The notes under the pieces are model-generated. The model saw nothing but the letters and a program-made list of their open reading frames with translations, was not told the origin of the DNA and did no database searches. A program made the translations under genes and the position numbers. A stretch of 64,000 bases of DNA from an uncultured Bacteroidales bacterium. GTDB taxonomy: Bacteria > Bacteroidota > Bacteroidia > Bacteroidales > Paludibacteraceae. Every line of letters starts with the position of its first letter. Position 1 is the first letter of the stretch. The stretch lies in contig CAMEKM010000003.1 in the NCBI GenBank assembly GCA_945921355.1, forward strand, positions 1 to 64,000. The letters are read 5' to 3'. Below, in pieces: positions 57,549 through 64,000 of the stretch.

Positions 57549-58892
57549 TTATTTAAATCTATTAAAAATACCGACTATTAGGTCTTTCCAACCTAGTATG
57601 AAACTATATGTCTGTGTGTAAAAATACGAACGATATGTAGGGATGAATAAATGCGAAAAGTAGCCGGTACATATTGCAGTAATCACACTAGCTATCGCAA
57701 CACCAGTTACTCCATATCGTGGGATTAGCAATAAATTTAGCCCTATACATACGACACAACCTATAATATTGCGAATGACCACATATTTTTGTTTCTTCTC
57801 AATAACAATCAATGCTCCTGTGATTTGTGCACTAGCATATCCAATTGTCTTAAAAATCATTATCTGTAGCAATGTGATCGCTGCGGCGTATTCTGTGCCA
57901 AAGGTGTATTCAATTAATGGGCGTGAAATGAGACAAATCACAATGCAGATAATGATTGTACCCCATATGGTGATATTCATAAAGGATGCCGATTTTTTCT
58001 GGTAATCTTTGAGGTCATTGTGGTATGCTTTTACCAAAACAGGAGTGATTGTTTGCGCTAAAATAGTGGGGATAAATAGGCATATTTCCGCGAATTTCCC
58101 TGCTACTGAGTAGTATCCTACAGCTGTCTTGTCAATCATATTGCCAAGCATAACTTGATCAATTTTTTGATATATTACAACCGCCGCTCCGCTGAGCAAT
58201 AATGGAAATGATTGCTTGATTAGGTATAGGGCTGTCGCTTTGTCAAAGGTCCAATTGCGAATATTATCAATCTTACTTTTGTATGAAACGATATACCCAC
58301 TGGCGAGCAAAATAGTGTCAAATAATGTTGATAATATAAACCAGAAAAGGTCAGCTTGTATGAGTAGTAATGCCACTTTTATACCTGCACCTACTATAGT
58401 TCTTGTAATTTCTGTTTTGACAATGTACTCATTCCATACAATAGATGTGAAATAATTTCGTATTACGCCAAAACTATTCATAATCATGGATAAAGAGTAC
58501 ATAATAATCATCCATCTAGTAAATGTGTCTGCTTCAAATATCCATACACTGACCACAACCAATAGTATGGTAATAATGGCAAATAGTATTTTCAGAAGAA
58601 AGGCAGTACCTATGAGTTTGTTCTTTTCTTCGTTTCTATGTGCTTCTTCTCTAATCTCAATAGAGTCTAGACCAAAAGAGGCAAATACTTGAAACACTGC
58701 GATATAACTAAATACATAATTCATTAGTCCATATTGCTCTGGACCTAAATAGCGAGCTACGAATATACCGACTAACAAGCTACCCAATAGGGTCACAATT
58801 TTGCCAACAACTGCCCACACCAAATTCTTAACAACTTTTTGTTGAGTTGTTGAAATATTGAAACGAGAAATTATTTTATTGATTAAACTCAT
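57549..58892 (-). CDS. Oligosaccharide flippase (Wzx)
   Basis: GKIVTLLGSLLVGIFVARYLGPEQYGLMNYVFS N-terminus; about 12 TM segments. Confidence 0.9.
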   Translation of the reverse strand: MSLINKIISRFNISTTQQKVVKNLVWAVVGKIVTLLGSLLVGIFVARYLGPEQYGLMNYVFSYIAVFQVFASFGLDSIEIREEAHRNEEKNKLIGTAFLLKILFAIITILLVVVSVWIFEADTFTRWMIIMYSLSMIMNSFGVIRNYFTSIVWNEYIVKTEITRTIVGAGIKVALLLIQADLFWFILSTLFDTILLASGYIVSYKSKIDNIRNWTFDKATALYLIKQSFPLLLSGAAVVIYQKIDQVMLGNMIDKTAVGYYSVAGKFAEICLFIPTILAQTITPVLVKAYHNDLKDYQKKSASFMNITIWGTIIICIVICLISRPLIEYTFGTEYAAAITLLQIMIFKTIGYASAQITGALIVIEKKQKYVVIRNIIGCVVCIGLNLLLIPRYGVTGVAIASVITAICTGYFSHLFIPTYRSYFYTQTYSFILGWKDLIVGIFNRFK

Positions 58893-58908
58893 TGTGTGTG
58901 TTCTTATA

Positions 58909-59886
58909 TTAATGCTTTAATATTTTCATGACCAATGCTAGCATTTTGTAACCCCAAGCAATAGGCATAAATCTAAGATATGAAACATGCAATTTATGCT
59001 TAATGCCTATGTCCTCTTGGCTCAATTTAGTCAATAATTTTTTTACGCGACTATCAGATAGTACTTTATTGATTGTTTGGATGGTCTTAGTATCTGTGAG
59101 TTTGTTTCTAAGGTACTTATTGTAGGTGAATGATGTGATGATTTTGAATTCTGTGAGCAAAAACGATGATGAAGTTGCCCAAGGCAATCGTATGGTGCTA
59201 AAATGATCTAGAATATTCAACACCGACAAATCCGCGGCATAGTTAGGATGATGAGTGGCACTAGTTTCACGCATTACATAATAATAAAAGCCCGCTTTGA
59301 TGACAGCCACTTTATTTGCGTGCTCCAGAAATGAAACAGTAAAGTCGTAAACTTCACCAGACTTGATGTTTGGATTAAAGCGCAGCTGGTTATTGCGGAT
59401 AATGGAGGTATTATAAATCAACTTGGGAGCAGTTGGGAAAATATCACACATCGCGTATAGCTGATCAATGGTGTACATCCCAGTCTCTAATGAATGTGGC
59501 TCTGTATGCGTGGCTTCTATTTGATTTTCAATAATACATGGTGCGATCAACGCATCTGCATCTTGCAAACCTTGTGTTATAATATCGATACAATTGGTAT
59601 GGAGATAATCATCGCCATCAAGACACAATATATAGTCGCCATGTGCAATCTCTATGCCTGCATTACGCGCGGCAGATACACCCTTGTTAACTTGGGTGAT
59701 ACCTATAGCACGTCTATCATTGCGTACAAAAGTGTCAATGATAGTGCCAGTAGAGTCTGTAGAACCATCATCAATAAAGATAAATTCACAGTCATCAGCA
59801 TTTCGCAATTGAGATAGGCTATGGATGGTCTTTGGCAAATATGCCTCAACATTATAACAAGGTATTATGATAGATAAAGATATCAT
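58909..59886 (-). CDS. Glycosyltransferase family 2
   Basis: LSIIIPCYNVEAYLPKTIHSL, FIDDGSTDSTGTI, KGVSAARNAGIEIAHGDYILCLDGDDYL. Confidence 0.92.
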   Translation of the reverse strand: MISLSIIIPCYNVEAYLPKTIHSLSQLRNADDCEFIFIDDGSTDSTGTIIDTFVRNDRRAIGITQVNKGVSAARNAGIEIAHGDYILCLDGDDYLHTNCIDIITQGLQDADALIAPCIIENQIEATHTEPHSLETGMYTIDQLYAMCDIFPTAPKLIYNTSIIRNNQLRFNPNIKSGEVYDFTVSFLEHANKVAVIKAGFYYYVMRETSATHHPNYAADLSVLNILDHFSTIRLPWATSSSFLLTEFKIITSFTYNKYLRNKLTDTKTIQTINKVLSDSRVKKLLTKLSQEDIGIKHKLHVSYLRFMPIAWGYKMLALVMKILKH

Positions 59887-59890
59887 AGAA

Positions 59891-61099
59891 TCATTTACGA
59901 TTGTTGGTAATTATTTCTTCAAAAAATTGTTGAATATGTTGTGCTTGTTTGATATTGCTTTTGTTCTCCAATACAAATTTTTGTGCAGTCATTCCTTTCA
60001 GTTGCAGTTCATCGCTTGGGAGCGAAAGAGTTTCTAATAATTTATCTCTAAAACCTTGTTCACTTTCTTCTTCAAATGTAAATAAATGCGAGTAGTATTC
60101 TTCGGGTATTCCGCATAATTTAGTGGTTAATACGGGAGTACCAGATAGCATGTATTCTGTCGTTTTGGATGGGAAGGAATATTTTACAAGTTCTTGATTA
60201 GACAGGCGTGGATTAACTAATAATGAGGCTTGTTGTTCAGCTTTGATGATCTCCTCGTTGCTTACCACTCCCTTGTATTTTATTCTAGCATCTTGTTCTT
60301 GATATGCCAGCAATTGCTTGACGAATTTGCCATCCCCATATATATGCAACTCAACATCCTTTAGCGGAAGTTCCATAAATGCTTTGAGCAAGGTATCAAA
60401 ACCATACTCTGCTTCTATTGCACCTGCATACATGACAATACGGGATGTATTGGTTGGCAATATTGGCTGAGATTTGAACTTGTGATCCACCGACCCCTCC
60501 ATCACAATATAGGGTTTTTGCAGTGGATTATATTTGTCGTTCATATATTTGGTCAAAAACACAAATCCGTCATATTGCTTAATGCTATTTCGCTGGCTAC
60601 GCACACGCATCTTAAAAAAAATGTTCCACCACCATTTACTGGTGTCTTTTGCTATTGTCACAGGAGGAGCAATCATGTCGGTGAGCATCATGCATGTAGG
60701 TATGTTTAGCAATTTCGCTGCTGCCACACTACCTTTACTGCTGCTGTTGGCAAAGATATCGCATAATATGATTTTGTCACCTTTTGTTTTTAATGCCCAT
60801 TTTATCGTATAAATAAATGATGATAGGATGTAAAAAAGTTGGCACACAATAGGCACTTGTATAATGGGTAAATAGGTATATTGTATATTCTCAAAGCATT
60901 CTTTGTGATGATGCGAGAATATGGCCTGTTCTATAATAATGTTACTTAGTACATTTACCTTGCTATTATTATGCACAAATCCTTCTAAAATAAGACGAGA
61001 AAACTTAACAATCTGAATGCCAGGATTCTTGCCCGTTTTTTGTATGATTGTATTTATTGTATGACTAGGGCAACATTTACCCACAAAAAGTATATGCAT
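59891..61099 (-). CDS. Glycosyltransferase family 4-like
   Basis: MYAGAIEAEYGFDTLLKAF, ELHIYGDGKFVKQL, SFPSKTTEYMLSGTPVLTT. Confidence 0.85.
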   Translation of the reverse strand: MHILFVGKCCPSHTINTIIQKTGKNPGIQIVKFSRLILEGFVHNNSKVNVLSNIIIEQAIFSHHHKECFENIQYTYLPIIQVPIVCQLFYILSSFIYTIKWALKTKGDKIILCDIFANSSSKGSVAAAKLLNIPTCMMLTDMIAPPVTIAKDTSKWWWNIFFKMRVRSQRNSIKQYDGFVFLTKYMNDKYNPLQKPYIVMEGSVDHKFKSQPILPTNTSRIVMYAGAIEAEYGFDTLLKAFMELPLKDVELHIYGDGKFVKQLLAYQEQDARIKYKGVVSNEEIIKAEQQASLLVNPRLSNQELVKYSFPSKTTEYMLSGTPVLTTKLCGIPEEYYSHLFTFEEESEQGFRDKLLETLSLPSDELQLKGMTAQKFVLENKSNIKQAQHIQQFFEEIITNNRK

Positions 61100-61130
61100 A
61101 TAATAATTTTTCTCTATATATGTTACACAA

Positions 61131-62348
61131 CTATTCTTCCATCAATTGTTGATATATTCGTATATAATTTTCTGCCATGACCTCTTTTGCGTATATAGCG
61201 CATGCTGAGTCGGAAATCTCTTGACGCTGAAATTGTATATCCAAAAATTTTTCCACGGTTGATTGCAGTGCATCCATGTCTCCATGTTCCACAAATTCGC
61301 TATAGTTACTCAGCGAGATTTGCTCTGGTGCTCCAGCCTGAAATCCTACTATAGGGGTCCCGCATGATAGACTCTCGGCACATACCATTGAGAACGTTTC
61401 TTTTTTGCTAGTCAAAACGGTGATGTCTGCAGCAGAATATAGTTGTGACAAACGGGTACTATCCTCCACCGACCCTAATACGATCATATTGTCTGGCACT
61501 TGAGGTGCTGGGCCAAAGGTAGGACCAGCCACAACAAATTTAACATGAGGCATCTTCTTTGCCAACTCAATCACATAAATTCCACCCTTGAGATTCAATG
61601 GATTACCTGTGAAGTTGGGCGTGACATGAAATACCATTTTCTCATTATCGGATATCCCCAATTGATGACGAATATCAGTTTTGCTCCAGTAATGAAAAAC
61701 CTCTGTATCTAATCCATTATAGACTACTTCGTGTTTCTTACCAGACAAGATTGGTGATTGTGAAGCACGGTCTTTCAACCATGGTGATACGGATACTACA
61801 ACCAAGTTCTTGTCAAAACCTTGGAATGCTTTTTTCATCCTACGCCATGAATAAGCTGTGGCATCTATCCCCAGTGAACGCGTTTCTTGTTTCAACCTTG
61901 GACATTTTCCACAACCCGTTTTCCAACGCTCACACTCCAATGCATGACCACAGTTGGCGGTGTACATGAATTCTGCATGTAATGTCAGAACCGTCTTGAT
62001 TTTGTGTTTGTTGAAGTAGGTAATCAGTTTATATATGTTTACAAATGCATTGTTGATACATTGTAGATGAACAATATCTGGTTTCTCTTCTTGGATAATG
62101 CGTATTAGTTTGCGAGTAGAATAGATATGTCCACCATACATGATGCCAGATATGCGTGCCCATGCTCGATTGATACGACTCAAGCGTTCGGTACATATTT
62201 TATATATACCATTTCCGTCTATCAATGGACCACGACCATAGCAGACGATAGACTGATGTTGTTTTTGCAAGAGTACAGTATGTATATCATGTGTGATTTT
62301 ACCTGTACTCCATAGAGGATAAACGCTATTGACTTGTAATACTTTCAT
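61131..62348 (-). CDS. Glycosyltransferase family 4-like
   Basis: KVLQVNSVYPLWSTGKI; NADDITVLTSKKETFSMVCAESLSCGTPIVGF-type donor motif; start set to the ATG overlapping the upstream stop (TAATG). Confidence 0.87.
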   Translation of the reverse strand: MKVLQVNSVYPLWSTGKITHDIHTVLLQKQHQSIVCYGRGPLIDGNGIYKICTERLSRINRAWARISGIMYGGHIYSTRKLIRIIQEEKPDIVHLQCINNAFVNIYKLITYFNKHKIKTVLTLHAEFMYTANCGHALECERWKTGCGKCPRLKQETRSLGIDATAYSWRRMKKAFQGFDKNLVVVSVSPWLKDRASQSPILSGKKHEVVYNGLDTEVFHYWSKTDIRHQLGISDNEKMVFHVTPNFTGNPLNLKGGIYVIELAKKMPHVKFVVAGPTFGPAPQVPDNMIVLGSVEDSTRLSQLYSAADITVLTSKKETFSMVCAESLSCGTPIVGFQAGAPEQISLSNYSEFVEHGDMDALQSTVEKFLDIQFQRQEISDSACAIYAKEVMAENYIRIYQQLMEE

Positions 62349-63541
62349 TATTCTTTTCTCCAAACCATCTTGTTCACAATGCCTGTGTATGATTGGATTA
62401 TTTTTACTACTTTGGTGCTTACATTCTCATCGGTATATACAGGCACAGGAGTTCCATAATCTCCATTATTTACTAACTCTACGGCTGTATCAACCGCTTG
62501 CAATAGGCTCTTCTCATCAATACCCGCTATGATAAAACCAGCTTTGTCCAGCGACTCTGGACGCTCCGTACTGGTGCGAATACATATAGCTGGGAATGGA
62601 TGACCAACACTCGTAAAGAAACTACTCTCTTCAGGTAGTGTGCCAGAATCTGATACCACTGCAAAAGCATTCATTTGCAAGCAGTTGTAATCATGGAATC
62701 CCAATGGCTCGTGTTGAATCACACGCTTATCCAATTCAAATCCGCTGGCGTCCAATCGCTTGCGTGAGCGAGGGTGGCAGCTATACAAAATAGGCATGTC
62801 GTATTTCTCCGCCATTTTGTTAATCGCATTGAAGAGCGAATTGAAATTCTTCTCCGTATCAATATTCTCCTCTCTATGAGCAGAAAGCAAAATGTATTTT
62901 CCTTTCTCTAATCCCAATCGTTGATGAATGTCACTTGCCTCTATCTCTGTCAAGTTCTCATGTAATACTTCTGCCATAGGCGAACCTGTTACATAAGTAC
63001 GCTCTTTTGGCAATCCGCAGTCCGCAAGGTATCTACGTGCGTGCTCTGAATAAGCCAAGTTGACATCGGAAATGATATCCACAATACGGCGATTGGTTTC
63101 CTCTGGCAGACATTCGTCCTTGCAGCGGTTACCAGCTTCCATGTGGAAAATAGGAATATGCAATCGTTTTGCGCCAATCACACTCAAGCATGAGTTGGTG
63201 TCTCCCAAAACCAATACGGCATCTGGCTTGATAGCCACCATCAATTTATATGAAGCAGCAATAATATTACCCATTGTCGAACCCAAATCATCGCCCACAG
63301 CATCCATATACACCTCTGGTTCTGCCAATTTGAGATCATGGAAGAAGATACCATTGAGGGTATAATCATAATTTTGACCCGTATGTGCCAAAATAGTGTC
63401 AAAATATTTACGACATTTGTTGATTACCGCTGCCAATCGAATAATCTCTGGACGTGTGCCTACGATAATCAATAATTTCAATTTGCCATTGTTGGCAAAA
63501 GAGACATTGCTATAATCTGTTCTTAATTCCATAATCTTCAA
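62348..63541 (-). CDS. Non-hydrolysing UDP-HexNAc 2-epimerase (WecB family; CapG/FnlC-like by context)
   Basis: LLIIVGTRPEIIRLAAVINKC, HTGQNYDYTLN, HMEAGNRCKDECLPEETNRRIVD, LSAHREENID. Confidence 0.88.
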   Translation of the reverse strand: MKIMELRTDYSNVSFANNGKLKLLIIVGTRPEIIRLAAVINKCRKYFDTILAHTGQNYDYTLNGIFFHDLKLAEPEVYMDAVGDDLGSTMGNIIAASYKLMVAIKPDAVLVLGDTNSCLSVIGAKRLHIPIFHMEAGNRCKDECLPEETNRRIVDIISDVNLAYSEHARRYLADCGLPKERTYVTGSPMAEVLHENLTEIEASDIHQRLGLEKGKYILLSAHREENIDTEKNFNSLFNAINKMAEKYDMPILYSCHPRSRKRLDASGFELDKRVIQHEPLGFHDYNCLQMNAFAVVSDSGTLPEESSFFTSVGHPFPAICIRTSTERPESLDKAGFIIAGIDEKSLLQAVDTAVELVNNGDYGTPVPVYTDENVSTKVVKIIQSYTGIVNKMVWRKE

Positions 63542-63544
63542 TTT

Positions 63545-64000
63545 TTATACGGGTAAAAAGAATGTATCAGGTTTGTTGGGATTAAAAATCTCATTGCAGT
63601 ACATCACGGTCACCAAATCATGCGTATCAGAGAGATTGATAATGTTATGCGTGTAACCTGGCAGCATATGGATACATTGAATATCCTCCCCAGTTACCTC
63701 AAACTCAATCACTTCTTCTGAGTCAATACGGCGTTGTTGAATCAATCCGTGTCCACTCACCACGATAAAGAACTCCCATTTGGTATTGTGCCAATGTTGT
63801 CCTTTGGTGATGCCAGGCTTAGAGATATTTATACTCACTTGACCACAATTCAGCGTATGTACCAACTCCGTAAACGAACCACGTTGATCAATATTCATCT
63901 TTAGTGGGAATGCTACTTTCTCTTTTGGCAAGTAACTCAAATAGGTAGAGTATAATTTCTTTGCCAATGAGTTTTCTGGTATCTCAGGAATAGTCAAAGT
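63545..64000 (-). CDS. CapF/FnlB-like protein, C-terminal cupin portion; 5' end lies outside the window
   Basis: FPLKMNIDQRGSFTELVHTLNCGQVSINISKPGITKGQHWHNTKWEFFIVVSGHGLIQQR. Confidence 0.85.
   Translation of the reverse strand, partial: TLTIPEIPENSLAKKLYSTYLSYLPKEKVAFPLKMNIDQRGSFTELVHTLNCGQVSINISKPGITKGQHWHNTKWEFFIVVSGHGLIQQRRIDSEEVIEFEVTGEDIQCIHMLPGYTHNIINLSDTHDLVTVMYCNEIFNPNKPDTFFLPV

Noticed and set aside
1-64000. CRISPR array, prophage, integrase or transposase
   Set aside because: No regularly spaced direct repeats with unique spacers, and no phage, integrase or transposase motifs seen in the supplied ORFs

Overview
The window looks like a contiguous chromosomal segment from a Bacteroidales-type bacterium. 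Support: promoters of the TTTG-N20-TAnnTTTG type, a PorE-like T9SS protein, BACON/DUF1566-type lipoproteins and AT-rich intergenic DNA. Housekeeping genes include lysS (partial), gpsA, pgi, ribBA, an LptF/G permease, cdd, rlmD, dnaE, tRNA-Pro(TGG), thyA, folA, a FabG-like gene, two UDP-sugar dehydrogenases, a MenA/UbiA prenyltransferase plus radical SAM pair, ferritin and ftsY. From about 45.6 kb to the right edge there is a large minus-strand O-antigen/capsule locus: PglF/PglE/PglC-like genes, Wzx, Wzy, glycosyltransferases, a pyruvyltransferase, a CapG-like epimerase and a truncated CapF-like cupin. Embedded in it is a compact acyl-synthesis module (KASIII, two ACPs, AMP-ligase, two SDRs, two hexapeptide acyltransferases) with its own promoter; I infer it makes a tailored acyl group for a 4-amino sugar. 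Other main signals: (i) -24/-12 (sigma54-like) promoters shared by reverse rubrerythrin, SOD and ferritin; (ii) a ~420-nt candidate structured ncRNA at about 12.18-12.60 kb with its own promoter and terminator; (iii) a 55-bp, 54/55-identical inverted repeat carrying two outward promoters around a 309-bp spacer; (iv) heptanucleotide satellites found between genes and also in frame inside ribBA and dnaE; (v) 11-bp-period minisatellites at three intergenic sites. All calls come from reading the sequence and the supplied ORF translations; no database search was run.
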